Shown one piece after another: positions 36,562-46,152 of a stretch of 64,000 nucleotides of DNA; position 1 is the first letter of the stretch, and every line of letters starts with the position of its first letter. The position numbers and the translations under genes were made by a program. This stretch comes from Halopseudomonas sabulinigri. GTDB taxonomy: Bacteria > Pseudomonadota > Gammaproteobacteria > Pseudomonadales > Pseudomonadaceae. The stretch spans positions 1,240,001 through 1,304,000 of the forward strand of contig NZ_LT629763.1 of NCBI RefSeq assembly GCF_900105255.1. The letters are read 5' to 3'. The notes beneath the pieces are model-generated. The model searched no databases. It saw only the letters and a list, made by a program, of their open reading frames with translations, and was not told the origin of the DNA.

Positions 36562-37659
36562 CTAACGCTTGTGGCCGGTATCCAGCTTGCGCTCCAAATG
36601 CATGGAGTAGCGGGACATGCCGAAACAGAAAATCCAGAACACCAACGCCGCAAAGACATAGCCTTCGGTCGCCATGCCCAGCCAGGCCGGGTCGGTGGTC
36701 GCTTGTTTGATGCTGTTGAGCAGGTCGAACAGGCCGATGATGATCACCAGACTGGTGTCCTTGAACAGCGCGATAAAGGTATTGACGATGCCGGGAATAA
36801 CCAGCTTCAGCGCCTGCGGTAGAATCACCAGACCCATCATGCGCCAGTAGCCCAGGCCCATCGCCGCGGCAGCTTCGTACTGCCCCTTGGGGATCGCCTG
36901 CAGGCCGCCGCGCACCACCTCGGCGACATAGGCCGACTGGAACAGGATGACGCCAATCAGCGCTCGCACCAGCTTGTCGAAATTCATCCCCTCAGGCAGG
37001 AACAGCGGCAGCATCACCGAAGACATGAACAGCACCGTAATCAACGGCACACCGCGCCAGAACTCGATAAAGGTCACACAGATGACGCGAATGGCCGGCA
37101 TGTCGGAGCGCCGTCCCAGCGCCAGCATGATGCCCAGCGGCAAGGCCCCGGCGATGCCTACAGCGGCGATCACCAGCGTCAGGGTCAAACCACCCCACTG
37201 ACTGGTCGGTACGGTTTCCAATCCCAAAAAGCCACCGTGCAGCAGCCAGTAGGCCAGCAATGGATAGGCAACCAGAAAGCCAATGCCGTAACGCGCCTTG
37301 TGCCGCATGGCGTCAATAAACAGCGGCGCCGCCCCGACTATCGCCAGTATGACCGTCAGGTTCACCCGCCAGCGCAGCTCGGTGGGATAAAAGCCGTACA
37401 TGAACTGGCCAAAGCGCTGTTGAATGAATACCCAACAGGCGCCCTCACTGGTGCAGTCCGCGCGGGTGGTGCCCACCCAATCGGCCTGGATGAAGGCCCA
37501 GTTGATCAGCGGCGGTACGATCAGCCACACCAGATACAGGGCAAATAGCGTCAACAGGCTGTTGAACCAGCCGGAGAACAGGTTCTCGCGCAGCCAGGCC
37601 AGCACGCCAATGTTCTGCTTGGGCGGCGGCATGTCCGGTTTGAAAGTATGTGTTTGCAT
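36562..37659 (-). CDS. aapM: Amino-acid ABC transporter permease AapM
   Basis: A 365-residue inner-membrane permease with the HisM/GlnP-type EAA loop (EVVRGGLQAIPKGQYEAAAA). Long loops between the first membrane segments, including TRADCTSEGACWVF, are typical of AapM rather than the shorter GltK-type permeases. Nine bases separate it from aapQ and from aapP. Confidence 0.92.
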   Translation of the reverse strand: MQTHTFKPDMPPPKQNIGVLAWLRENLFSGWFNSLLTLFALYLVWLIVPPLINWAFIQADWVGTTRADCTSEGACWVFIQQRFGQFMYGFYPTELRWRVNLTVILAIVGAAPLFIDAMRHKARYGIGFLVAYPLLAYWLLHGGFLGLETVPTSQWGGLTLTLVIAAVGIAGALPLGIMLALGRRSDMPAIRVICVTFIEFWRGVPLITVLFMSSVMLPLFLPEGMNFDKLVRALIGVILFQSAYVAEVVRGGLQAIPKGQYEAAAAMGLGYWRMMGLVILPQALKLVIPGIVNTFIALFKDTSLVIIIGLFDLLNSIKQATTDPAWLGMATEGYVFAALVFWIFCFGMSRYSMHLERKLDTGHKR

Positions 37660-37668
37660 AGCGGCTCC

Positions 37669-38853
37669 TCAGCGCTCAATCAGCGCTATGCGCCCGTTGT
37701 ACCAGTTCATGAACAGCGAAATGCTGATACTGATGGCCAGGTAAACGCTCATGGTGATGGCAATGACCTCAATCGCCTGCCCGGTCTGATTGAGCACCGT
37801 CCCGGCAAACAGCGAGACCATATCCGGATAACCGATACCGGCAGCCAGCGACGAGTTCTTCGCCAGGTTGAGGTACTGACTGGTCAGCGGCGGGATGATG
37901 ACACGCAGCGCCTGCGGGATGATGACCAACCGCAGCGTCTTGCCAGCCGGCAGCCCCAGTGAGTGAGCAGCTTCAGTCTGACCGTGATTGACCGACTGAA
38001 TACCGGCGCGCACGATCTCGGCAATAAAGGCTGCGGTGTAGATACTCAAGGCCAGGGTCAGCGCCATCAGCTCGGGTATCAGCACCCAGCCGCCGGTGAA
38101 GTTGAAGCCCTTGAGTTCGGGCACCGTCCACACCAGTGGGTTGCCGGCAATGAGCACTGCCAGGCCGGGAATCACCAGCAGCAGTGCCAGCACCGAAATC
38201 AGCAGCGGGAAAGGTTGCCCCGTCGCTTCACGGCGCTTCTTTGCCCAGCGCCCCAGCAAGAACGAGGCAATAATCGCCACCAGCAGTGCCGCAAAAAACA
38301 GCCCAAAGGATTCGGACAGCCCAGGGGACGGCATGTACAGGCCGCGGCTATTGAGAAAAAAACTGTCCAGCACACCCAGGCTCTGTCGCGGCCCGGGCAA
38401 CGCCAACATCACCGCAAAGTACCAGAACAGGATTTGCAGCAGCGGCGGAATGTTGCGGAAGGTTTCAATGTAAACCGTCGCCAACTGGCGGATCAGCCAG
38501 TTCGGCGATAGCCTCGCTACCCCCAGCAGAAAACCCACCAGCGTAGCCAGAATGATGCCGATAAAGGACACCAGCAGCGTATTGAGCAAACCAACAAAAA
38601 ACACTCGGCCGTAGCTGTCAGTCTGGGTGTAATCGATCAGGTGCTGAGCTATACCAAAACCGGCGGTGTTATTGAGAAAGGCGAACCCGGAGGTGATACC
38701 CCGTTGTTCCAGGTTGGTCTGTGTATTGTCGAACAGATACCAGCCGAGCCCCACTACTGCAGCAATGGAAATCAGCTGAAAAATCAATGCCCGCCATTTC
38801 GGATCAGTCCAGGCCGACCCACTACGTCGCGGCGCATTGGCAACATTTTGCAT
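37669..38853 (-). CDS. aapQ: Amino-acid ABC transporter permease AapQ
   Basis: A 394-residue permease partner of AapM, with multiple membrane segments and the EAA loop (EIVRAGIQSVNHGQTEAAHS). ATG 38853 has GAGAGGC upstream; a start 5 codons earlier is weaker. An 11-bp hairpin in the gap before it probably lowers its expression relative to aapJ. Confidence 0.92.
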   Translation of the reverse strand: MQNVANAPRRSGSAWTDPKWRALIFQLISIAAVVGLGWYLFDNTQTNLEQRGITSGFAFLNNTAGFGIAQHLIDYTQTDSYGRVFFVGLLNTLLVSFIGIILATLVGFLLGVARLSPNWLIRQLATVYIETFRNIPPLLQILFWYFAVMLALPGPRQSLGVLDSFFLNSRGLYMPSPGLSESFGLFFAALLVAIIASFLLGRWAKKRREATGQPFPLLISVLALLLVIPGLAVLIAGNPLVWTVPELKGFNFTGGWVLIPELMALTLALSIYTAAFIAEIVRAGIQSVNHGQTEAAHSLGLPAGKTLRLVIIPQALRVIIPPLTSQYLNLAKNSSLAAGIGYPDMVSLFAGTVLNQTGQAIEVIAITMSVYLAISISISLFMNWYNGRIALIER

Positions 38854-38909
38854 ATAAGCCTCTCGCATCCTCTGCTCGCACGGCGAGCGAAGATTTGCTT
38901 GTCAGAACG

Positions 38910-38942
38910 ACATCAGCCCGACCGCAAGGGCCGGGCTGATGT
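38910..38942 (-). promoter_or_regulatory. Intercistronic hairpin between aapJ and aapQ
   Basis: A perfect 11-bp stem (38910-38920 with 38932-38942) around an 11-base loop, 11 bases after the aapJ stop. No T run follows. Such hairpins often protect the binding-protein mRNA or partly terminate transcription. Confidence 0.7.
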
Positions 38943-38953
38943 GGCGGTAGAGA

Positions 38954-39982
38954 TCAGCGCACCGGTGGTGCGTACTGGAGTCCGCCTTGGTTCCACAGGG
39001 CATTGAGGCCACGCTCAATCTTCAGCTCACTGCCGGCACCGACATTGCGCTCGAAGCTTTCACCGTAGTTACCCACCTGCTTGACGATCTTGACTGCCCA
39101 ATCAGCCGGCAGCTTCAGATCCTTGCCATACTCGCCTTCGGCGCCGAGCAGACGCGCGACGTCCGGATTGGCAGTCGACTTGGCTTTCTCTTCCACATTG
39201 GCCGAGGTCACACCCAGCTCTTCGGCGTTAACCATGGCAAACAACGACCAGCGTACGATGTTGAACCACTCATCATCGCCCTGACGCACGACCGGACCCA
39301 GCGGCTCCTTGGAGATTACCTCAGGCAGCACCACGTACTCGTCTGGCGCACCCAGCTTGATGCGCTGCGCGTAGAGCTGCGACTGGTCAGAGGTCAACAC
39401 GTCACAACGGCCTGATTCCAGCGACTTGGCGCTTTCATCCGAGGTGTCGTAGGTGATGGGGGTGAATTTCAGGTTGTTGGCGCGGAAGTAGTCAGACAGG
39501 TTGAGCTCGGTGGTGGTACCGGCCTGGATGCAGACGGTGGCGCCGTCCAGTTCCTTGGCACTACTTACACCCAGCTTCTTGTTGACCAGAAAACCCTGAC
39601 CGTCGTAGTAGTTAACGCCGGCGAAGTTCAGGCCCAAGCCGGCATCGCGTGAACTGGTCCAGGTGGTGTTGCGCGACAGCATGTCGACTTCACCGGATTG
39701 CAGCGCAGTGAAGCGCTCCTTGGCTGTCAGCGGGCTGTACTTGACCTTGGTCGCATCGCCAAACAGCGCAGCGGCCACGGCACGGCAAACATCCACATCC
39801 AGGCCCAGATAATTGCCCTTGTCATCGGCATAGGAGAAACCGGGCAATCCGTCACTGATACCGCATTGCACAAAGCCCTTTTTTTGCACTGCATCCAGCG
39901 TGGCGCCTGCTTGTGCAAAACTGCTGACGCCCAATACTGCGGCGGTGGTAAATACTGCCAGGGTGGATTTCACCATCTTCAT
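38954..39982 (-). CDS. aapJ: Periplasmic amino-acid-binding protein AapJ
   Basis: A 342-residue solute-binding protein with signal peptide (MKMVKSTLAVFTTAAVLG, cleavage near AQA at about 25), then TLDAVQKKGFVQCGIS, GLDVDVCRAVAAALFGD, CIQAGTTTELNLSDYF and CDVLTSDQSQLYAQR, all typical of family-3 binding proteins of the Aap type. ATG 39982 follows CTGGAG; the open frame extends far upstream but without coding features. Confidence 0.93.
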   Translation of the reverse strand: MKMVKSTLAVFTTAAVLGVSSFAQAGATLDAVQKKGFVQCGISDGLPGFSYADDKGNYLGLDVDVCRAVAAALFGDATKVKYSPLTAKERFTALQSGEVDMLSRNTTWTSSRDAGLGLNFAGVNYYDGQGFLVNKKLGVSSAKELDGATVCIQAGTTTELNLSDYFRANNLKFTPITYDTSDESAKSLESGRCDVLTSDQSQLYAQRIKLGAPDEYVVLPEVISKEPLGPVVRQGDDEWFNIVRWSLFAMVNAEELGVTSANVEEKAKSTANPDVARLLGAEGEYGKDLKLPADWAVKIVKQVGNYGESFERNVGAGSELKIERGLNALWNQGGLQYAPPVR

Positions 39983-40094
39983 TTGTATCTCCAGTTTGCT
40001 ATTTTTGTGTAGGAGTCTCGCGCCGACCCTGACCACTCTTATGGAGGGCGGGCTGGCAAGCCAGCGACAGGTCACGGTGTCGACCTGCCTGTTG

Positions 40095-40122
40095 ACTATA
40101 GCGGACGCGGGACTGATAGCAA
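40095..40122 (-). promoter_or_regulatory. Candidate sigma-70 promoter for aapJQMP
   Basis: On the minus strand TTGCTA (40122-40117), 16 bases, TATAGT (40100-40095), 113 bases before aapJ. A GCTGGC-AA-GCCAGC inverted repeat at 40052-40065 lies between it and the gene and could be an operator. Confidence 0.35.
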
Positions 40123-40443
40123 TTTGCCTATGGTCGAACACAGTGCACTCGACCTTCCGTTTTAACCGCCTGAAAATTGCGCGGCCCTCTGCGACGCTGC
40201 TTTCGGCAAAACCGGTGATTTTGCCCAAGGGCATGCGCCAACAGCCGGAAGCATTAATGCAAGTGCCGTACCAGCGCCCGGAATAGAGCGGTCGGCGAAT
40301 TGGCCATCAGATGAACTTGTATCAGTGCGACATTTTCTTCTTAAATTCGCCACAGAGTGTTCCGGGCCGCGCATCAAATAGGCGCAGCACGGTTACCAAG
40401 GGTGACAAAAGGGGGGCAATGGAGGGAAAACTGGGGGATATGC

Positions 40444-40469
40444 CGAGGCTGCTACGCGAAGCAGCCTCG
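40444..40469 (-). terminator. Hairpin downstream of the MHYT-GGDEF-EAL gene
   Basis: CGAGGCTGCT (40444-40453), 6-base loop, AGCAGCCTCG (40460-40469), perfect. It lies 82 bases past the stop on the minus strand with no T run, so it is a weak terminator or a 3'-end structure. Confidence 0.4.
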
Positions 40470-40550
40470 CCAGACGATGCTTGCCTGAGGACAGTGCAAA
40501 ACCGTCAGCCACGTTACGCAGCCGACCGCACTCGCGGTAACACACTCGGG

Positions 40551-42620
40551 TTACTTGCTGGGTATCTCCTGGACGCTGTCCAGGCTAGCCAGCAACTTTT
40601 CAGCCGCTACCGGGCGTCCCAGGTAATAGCCTTGCAATGTATTACAGCCGAGCCGCGTCAGCAGCGCCTGTTGCTCCGCAGTCTCCACCCCTTCGGCAAC
40701 AATCTTCAAGCCTAGCGTTTTACCCAGCGCAATGATGGCCGAGACGATCGCCGCGTCATCATTGCCCTGAGCCAGTTCGGTGACAAAGCCGCGGTCGATC
40801 TTCAGCTCGTTGGCGGGCAGCCGCTTGAGGTACAACAGGCTGGAATAACCGGTGCCGAAATCATCAATCGAGATGCTCACACCCAGGCTGGTCAGTTGAT
40901 CGAGAATGATCAGGCTGGTCTCCGCATCGCGCATAGCGGTGGACTCGGTCACCTCCAACACCAGACAAGCGGGCGCCACGTCATGCCGCTGCAAGGCATC
41001 GCGTACGGTGTCTACCAGCCCGGGGTGGCCCAACTGCACGGTAGAGAGATTAACCGCGATGCTCCAGCTGTCATGGCCCTGCCGGTGCCAGAGCTTGAGT
41101 TGGCGGCAGGCCTCGTTGATCACCCAGTTGCCGATCGCGACTATCAACCCGGTGCGTTCAGCCAGTGGCAAAAAGGCATCCGGCGCCACCATGCCGCGCT
41201 GCGGACTATTCCAGCGCAGCAAGGCTTCCACGCCGATCATTGGCCCTGCCGGGGCCACTACCTTTGGCTGGTAGTGCAGCAAAAACTCGTTGCGATCCAG
41301 CGCGCCAAGCAGCTCCTGCTGCAGCTGCAGCTGCGCGTGTGCGTTGGCGTTCATCTTTGGCTCAAAGAAGCTGTAGCAATTACGCCCTGCTTCCTTGGAG
41401 TGGTACATGGCCGCGTCCGCGTTAACCATCAGCTCATGCGCGGTTTCACCGTCGCCGGGGTACACCGCCACGCCAATACTCACCGACACATGCAATGTAT
41501 TGCTCTCAACCTGATACGGCTTGGCCAGGCTCTCGACCAGACGCTGTGCCAATGCTGCCGCGTCCTCCGGCTCACCCGGATCAATCAGCAGCACGAACTC
41601 GTCGCCGCCCAGGCGGGCCGCGGTATCCTCACTACGTTTGGTATCCAGAATGCGCTGCGCCACTTCAGCCAGCAGGCGGTCGCCAGCATGATGCCCGTAG
41701 ATGTCATTCACCGATTTGAAGCCGTCCAGATCCATGAACAGCACCGCAAAGTTGCGTCGCTCACGGGTCGACTTCTGGATCGCCTGATCCAGTCGGTCAT
41801 CGAGCAGAATACGGTTGGGCAAACGGGTCAGGTTGTCGTGCAGTGCCAGCTGCACTAACTCGCTGTTGGCTTCATCCAGCGAGGACGCCAGCAAGCTGGT
41901 GCGCGCATCGAGCATGGAAATGATCAGTGCAATGGCAAACACCGCCAGGGTCACCACGATGACCACAATCGCCAGCCACTGGGTATCGATACCACTGTTG
42001 GCCGCGCCGCAGAAGCTACCAACGGGAAACTGCGCCGCCGCCATGCCGGTGTAGTGCATGCCGACGATAGCGACGCCCATGACCAGCGAGGCGCCGATGC
42101 GCGCAAAAAACACCTTGTCCGAGTCGCTGCGCAAACGAAAGGCGATCCACAGCGCCGCGCCGGAAGCCACAATGGCAATGACCACAGACAACACCAGAAT
42201 CCAGGGCACATAAATCACCTGCGGCGTCATCAACATGGCCGCCATGCCGGTGTAGTGCATCGCGGCGATACCCGCGCCCATCAACAACGCACCGAGCACC
42301 AGATGCAGCCTGGGCATATCACGTTGGCACACCAGCCAAAGCGCAAAGGCGGATGATCCAATGGCAATCAGCAACGACAGGAGCGTCAACTCCAGGTCGT
42401 ACCCCAGCGGTATCGGCAAGCTGAAGGCCAGCATACCGACAAAGTGCATCGACCAGATGCCGAACCCCATGGCAAAGGAGCCCCCGACCAGCCATAACAC
42501 TGCAGCACGGCCCCGCGCGCTGGCCACGCGCGCCGCCATGTTGAGCGCCGTATAGGAGGCGAGAATGGCAACGATCAGAGAAAAGGTGACAAGAATGGTG
42601 TTGTAACTGCTGGCGAGCAT
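40551..42620 (-). CDS. MHYT-GGDEF-EAL cyclic di-GMP protein (MucR-like)
   Basis: A 689-residue protein. Seven or so membrane segments in residues 1-240 carry three MHYT-type units (MHFVGM at 58, MHYTGM at 121 and 188), thought to bind metal and sense a diatomic gas. A GGDEF domain follows with intact active site GGDEF (338-342) and I-site R329-D332. The EAL domain has EAL (465-467), LEVTES and DDFGTGYSSL, so both synthesis and breakdown of c-di-GMP look possible. Domain order and length match P. aeruginosa MucR, which controls alginate, but orthology is inferred. Confidence 0.93.
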   Translation of the reverse strand: MLASSYNTILVTFSLIVAILASYTALNMAARVASARGRAAVLWLVGGSFAMGFGIWSMHFVGMLAFSLPIPLGYDLELTLLSLLIAIGSSAFALWLVCQRDMPRLHLVLGALLMGAGIAAMHYTGMAAMLMTPQVIYVPWILVLSVVIAIVASGAALWIAFRLRSDSDKVFFARIGASLVMGVAIVGMHYTGMAAAQFPVGSFCGAANSGIDTQWLAIVVIVVTLAVFAIALIISMLDARTSLLASSLDEANSELVQLALHDNLTRLPNRILLDDRLDQAIQKSTRERRNFAVLFMDLDGFKSVNDIYGHHAGDRLLAEVAQRILDTKRSEDTAARLGGDEFVLLIDPGEPEDAAALAQRLVESLAKPYQVESNTLHVSVSIGVAVYPGDGETAHELMVNADAAMYHSKEAGRNCYSFFEPKMNANAHAQLQLQQELLGALDRNEFLLHYQPKVVAPAGPMIGVEALLRWNSPQRGMVAPDAFLPLAERTGLIVAIGNWVINEACRQLKLWHRQGHDSWSIAVNLSTVQLGHPGLVDTVRDALQRHDVAPACLVLEVTESTAMRDAETSLIILDQLTSLGVSISIDDFGTGYSSLLYLKRLPANELKIDRGFVTELAQGNDDAAIVSAIIALGKTLGLKIVAEGVETAEQQALLTRLGCNTLQGYYLGRPVAAEKLLASLDSVQEIPSK

Positions 42621-42925
42621 GGTTCAGCGAGTCCGGATTGATATGGCAACTACGTGGCTTATGGCCATTATACGGATCAGCGCTGATGTAGAGCCCTAAA
42701 GCCAGCGCCAACCGACAGAAGGTAGCATGCCAGCCCTACCGCTCTCCAGCTCAAAATCGTCTCAGCATCACTGCGAATCCCCACCGTGAAGCGACAGGCA
42801 CAGTGCAGGCCTATTATATTATTATTGACATCTAATAATTATAGGCATCATATTAAACACCAGATCAGATCGCCAAGCACGCGTGCGGGCGTCCCGCAAA
42901 ATCCTCCAACCACGGAGCAATGACA
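42621..42925. other. Divergent intergenic region with AT-rich promoter
   Basis: About 305 bases. Apart from the promoter and dyad at 42810-42854 I see nothing that can be supported. Confidence 0.5.
42810..42854 (+). promoter_or_regulatory. Promoter and imperfect dyad upstream of the hydrolase-exporter operon
   Basis: TTGACA (42825-42830), 18 bases, CATATT (42849-42854) form a good sigma-70 promoter. An imperfect dyad (CCTATTATATTATTA against TAATAATTATAGG, 42810-42845) covers the -35 box, as expected for a repressor site. Confidence 0.5.
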
Positions 42926-43756
42926 ATGAACAGCATCACCGCTGCCAACGCCCCTACCTTCTCCGCCGACCAAATTTTTCAACAGGCCTGCCGCGCCTTC
43001 AGCCGTCCCAGGCGCATCGCCGCCAGTCCGGCAGAGCAGGAATTATTGGCTCAGGCCAGCCACAGCGTGCATCGCCATGCCGATCAGGAAATCCAGGTGT
43101 GGACGCTGGGCAGTGGCCCACGCGTTCTTCTGGTACATGGCTGGGACAGCCGCGGCTCACACCTCGCCGCCTTCGTTGAGCCGCTGCTGCGGGCCGGTTT
43201 CGCGGTGACCCTGTTTGACCTGCCGGCACATGGCGACTCCAGCGGCGATCACAGCAGCGTCGTTCACGCCAGCCAGGCACTGCTGTCGCTGACCCGCGAG
43301 CTGGGTGATGTGCAAGCAGTGATCGCCCATTCGATTGGCTCTGCCGCTGCGCTGATTGCCTTCCAACAGGGATTGCAGGTGAAAGCCAGCGTGCACCTGT
43401 GCGGGCCGAGCTCCCTGTCCGCCATGGTCAAGCTGCAGGCGCGCGGCTTTAGCTTGAACCCCGCGCAGAGCGAGGCATTCCAGCGCTGGGTAGAAGACTT
43501 CATCGGCCAGCCGACGCAGTCGGTGGACCTGCCAAGCTTGCTCGACGGCCTGCGCCACCGCGCCCTGATCATGCATGACCCAGAGGACAAGGTGGTACCA
43601 GCTGCCGCCTCGCAAGACCTGCACGCTGCCTGGCCCGGCTCGGAGTTGGTGACGCTGCAGGGATTGGGGCATCGCCGCGTACTGACCGACACTCAGGTGA
43701 TCACACGTGCGGTAACCCATGTGAGCCAGCAACTTGTCGCGAGCACAGCCCCATGA
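42926..43756 (+). CDS. Alpha/beta hydrolase
   Basis: A 276-residue cytoplasmic hydrolase. LLVHGWDSRGSH forms the oxyanion region, AHSIGSA holds the Ser nucleophile, MHDPEDKVVP the acid, and GLGHRRVL the catalytic His. The ATG at 42926 has CGGAG 8 bases upstream; the ATG two codons earlier is too close to that site. Its stop overlaps the exporter gene start by 4 bases. Substrate unknown; coupling to a drug exporter hints at detoxification, which is inference. Confidence 0.85.
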   Translation: MNSITAANAPTFSADQIFQQACRAFSRPRRIAASPAEQELLAQASHSVHRHADQEIQVWTLGSGPRVLLVHGWDSRGSHLAAFVEPLLRAGFAVTLFDLPAHGDSSGDHSSVVHASQALLSLTRELGDVQAVIAHSIGSAAALIAFQQGLQVKASVHLCGPSSLSAMVKLQARGFSLNPAQSEAFQRWVEDFIGQPTQSVDLPSLLDGLRHRALIMHDPEDKVVPAAASQDLHAAWPGSELVTLQGLGHRRVLTDTQVITRAVTHVSQQLVASTAP

Positions 43757-44985
43757 GCGTGCCGACACCGCCCGATCTGGCAGTCAGCGCGGCTGCGCCT
43801 GTAGACCGCCGTCTCAGTAGCTCGGTGCTGGTCGTGCTGGCGAGTCTGGCAGCACTGGGTACGCTATCGACCAACATCATCCTGCCCTCGTTCCCGGCCA
43901 TGGGCGCAGACCTGGGCATGACATCACGCGATATGGGACTGACGCTGTCCTACTTCTTTGTCGCCTTTGCTATCGGCCAACTGGTGGTCGGCCCCCTCTC
44001 GGATCGCTGGGGTCGCAAGAAACTGGTCATCGGCGGCCTGCTGATCTTTGCGGCCGGCAGTGTGCTCTGTGCCTATGCCAATGACCTCACTACCCTGCTG
44101 ACCGGGCGGGTGGTGCAGGCACTGGGCGTATGCGCAGCCTCGGTGCTATCACGCGCGATCGCCCGCGATTTGTTTGAAGGCGAAGCGCTGGCGCGCACGC
44201 TGGCGCTGATCATGGTCGCCATGGCGGCGGCCCCCGGCTTCTCACCGCTGCTGGGGAGCGCGTCCGAGAGCTTGCTGGGCTGGCGCGCGACCTTCGGCAT
44301 TGTTGGCGGGCTGGGCATTCTGGCAGCGCTCGCCTACGCCAGCCGTATTGGTGAAACCCACGCGCTCGAACGGCGCCAATCGGTATCCGCACCGGCCATG
44401 CTCGGCCAGTACGTGGCGTTGCTCAACGACGCACGCTTCGCTCGCCCGGCGCTGGCTGTGAGTCTGATTGTCGGCGCGCTGTACGCCTTCTTCGGCGCGG
44501 CCCCGGCGGTGCTGATGGTCGGCATGGGCCTGAGCGCCTTTGAACTCGGTCTGTTGTTCGCGGGCACGGTAATAGTGGTATTTGCCTCGGGCTTGCTGGC
44601 ACCAAAGCTCGCCCAGCGTTGGGGCGCTGTGCGCGTGGCGACCGGCGGCATACTGCTGGCCCTGTTTGGCGGCACCGCCGTGTATCTGGTACAGGATCAA
44701 CACAATCTGGTGCTGTTCACCCTGGCACTCACCGTCTTCCTGGCGGGCATGGGCACGGTCAATCCGCTGGGTACGGCGCTGACCCTGCAACCCTTCGGCC
44801 AGCAGGCTGGCGCCGCCTCTGCCCTGCTCGGCTTTCTGCAAATGAGTTGTGCCGCACTGGGCACCTGGCTCACCAGCGCGCTTCCGCTCCCGGCCACCGC
44901 AACACTCGGCCTGACCCTGGCGGCCTTTTCGCTACTCGCGTTGTTTGCCTTCAGCTTTGCCCGCAGCACGGCGCGCGCAGCTTAA
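43753..44985 (+). CDS. MFS drug exporter, Bcr/CflA family
   Basis: A 410-residue protein with 12 predicted membrane segments. MFS motif A is GPLSDRWGRKK, and the LLTGRVVQALGVCAASVLSR segment is typical of Bcr/CflA efflux pumps. Start ATG overlaps the hydrolase stop. Probably exports drugs or small metabolites with proton antiport. Confidence 0.88.
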   Translation: MSVPTPPDLAVSAAAPVDRRLSSSVLVVLASLAALGTLSTNIILPSFPAMGADLGMTSRDMGLTLSYFFVAFAIGQLVVGPLSDRWGRKKLVIGGLLIFAAGSVLCAYANDLTTLLTGRVVQALGVCAASVLSRAIARDLFEGEALARTLALIMVAMAAAPGFSPLLGSASESLLGWRATFGIVGGLGILAALAYASRIGETHALERRQSVSAPAMLGQYVALLNDARFARPALAVSLIVGALYAFFGAAPAVLMVGMGLSAFELGLLFAGTVIVVFASGLLAPKLAQRWGAVRVATGGILLALFGGTAVYLVQDQHNLVLFTLALTVFLAGMGTVNPLGTALTLQPFGQQAGAASALLGFLQMSCAALGTWLTSALPLPATATLGLTLAAFSLLALFAFSFARSTARAA

Positions 44986-45051
44986 GACCAGGCCCTCGCT
45001 ACAACTATAGCCAGACAACCATTGACTGGCTGCCCGGCTACAGGCGGATAA

Positions 45052-46113
45052 TCAACCCCGCAAGGCGTCTGCTGCCCGCAGCAGCGCCTGCGAGGTACTC
45101 TCCCAACCAAGGCAGGCATCGGTCACCGACACGCCATACTTGAGCTCTTTGGACAGCGGCTGGCCGCCTGCAAACAGATGGCTCTCCAGCATGACGCCGC
45201 GCAGACTGGCTTGCCCTGCCAAGCGCTGCGCGACTACCGACTCCAGCACTTGGGGTTGCCGAGCCGGGTCTTTGCCGCTATTGGCGTGACTGCAATCGAC
45301 GATCAGGCCCGGTGCAATGCCCTGCGCCTGCAACGTCGTGCAGGCGGCTGCCACGGCGTCGGGCTGGTAGTTCGGCCCGGCATGACCGCCCCGCAGCACC
45401 AGATGGGTATCCGGGTTACCGCGGGTATGAATCATGGCCGCACGCCCCTGCTCGTCCATACCAAAATGCTGATGCGCATGCGCCGCCGAGCGCATGGCAT
45501 CGCAGGCAATAGCAATGCCGCCGTCGGTGCCGTTTTTGAAGCCTACGGGGAGATCCAGCCCGCTGACCATTTCCCTATGAATCTGCGATTCACTGGTGCG
45601 CGCACCAATCGCCGCCCAACTCAGCAGATCATCGAGGTAACCGGCGGCAAGCGGCTGCAGCAACTCAGTCGCCAGGGGTAAACCCAATTCAGCGATATCC
45701 AGCATCAGGCGGCGCGCCAGGGCCAACCCGCCGGCCATATCGCCGCTGCCATCCAGCTGAGGATCGTACAACAGGCCTTTCCAGCCAACGGTCGTGCGCG
45801 GCTTCTCTACGTAGGCACGCATAACCAACAGCATCTGGTCACTGACCTGCGGCGCCAGTTCGGCCAAGCGCTGCGCGTAGTCCAGCGCGGCATCCGGGTC
45901 GTGCAGCGAACAGGGGCCGGCGATGACCAGCAGCCGGGCATCCTCACCGCGCATGATCGCGCGAACAGCCTCGCGACCCTGCTGCACACTGGCAGCAGCA
46001 CGCACGCTGAGGGGCAGCCGGGCACGCAGCTGGGCTGGTGTCGGCAAAGGCTGCGAACTGCGCGGGGCAGGCAGTGATGTAGGGGTGCAAAGAGCAGAAA
46101 CCGTGGCGTTCAT
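45052..46113 (-). CDS. 3-deoxy-7-phosphoheptulonate synthase, class I (AroFGH type)
   Basis: A 353-residue DAHP synthase joining PEP and erythrose-4-phosphate, the first step of aromatic amino-acid synthesis. Motifs: LLVIAGPCSLHDP, YVEKPRTTVGWKGLLYDP, SWAAIGARTSESQIHREM, GFKNGTDG, VDCSHANSGKD and GVMLESHL. The allosteric type (Phe, Tyr or Trp) cannot be fixed from sequence. Upstream lies a 43-codon leader peptide rich in aromatic residues, then a terminator, so attenuation control is likely. Confidence 0.95.
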   Translation of the reverse strand: MNATVSALCTPTSLPAPRSSQPLPTPAQLRARLPLSVRAAASVQQGREAVRAIMRGEDARLLVIAGPCSLHDPDAALDYAQRLAELAPQVSDQMLLVMRAYVEKPRTTVGWKGLLYDPQLDGSGDMAGGLALARRLMLDIAELGLPLATELLQPLAAGYLDDLLSWAAIGARTSESQIHREMVSGLDLPVGFKNGTDGGIAIACDAMRSAAHAHQHFGMDEQGRAAMIHTRGNPDTHLVLRGGHAGPNYQPDAVAAACTTLQAQGIAPGLIVDCSHANSGKDPARQPQVLESVVAQRLAGQASLRGVMLESHLFAGGQPLSKELKYGVSVTDACLGWESTSQALLRAADALRG

Positions 46114-46152
46114 ATAATGCTTTCCTCAGTCGGGCGATGTACCGCGCCGACG

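Larger units (their letters stand above)
39983..40550. other. Intergenic region between aapJ and the MHYT-GGDEF-EAL gene
   Basis: About 568 bases. It contains the 14-base inverted repeat (40052-40065), the sigma-70-like promoter (40095-40122) and a 10-bp hairpin (40444-40469). A plus-strand frame at 40311-40715 runs antisense into the next gene and is rejected. Confidence 0.55.

Noticed and set aside
40311..40715. Plus-strand frame of 134 codons near the end of the MHYT-GGDEF-EAL gene
   Set aside because: Half of it is antisense to a conserved EAL domain, and no domain is recognised.
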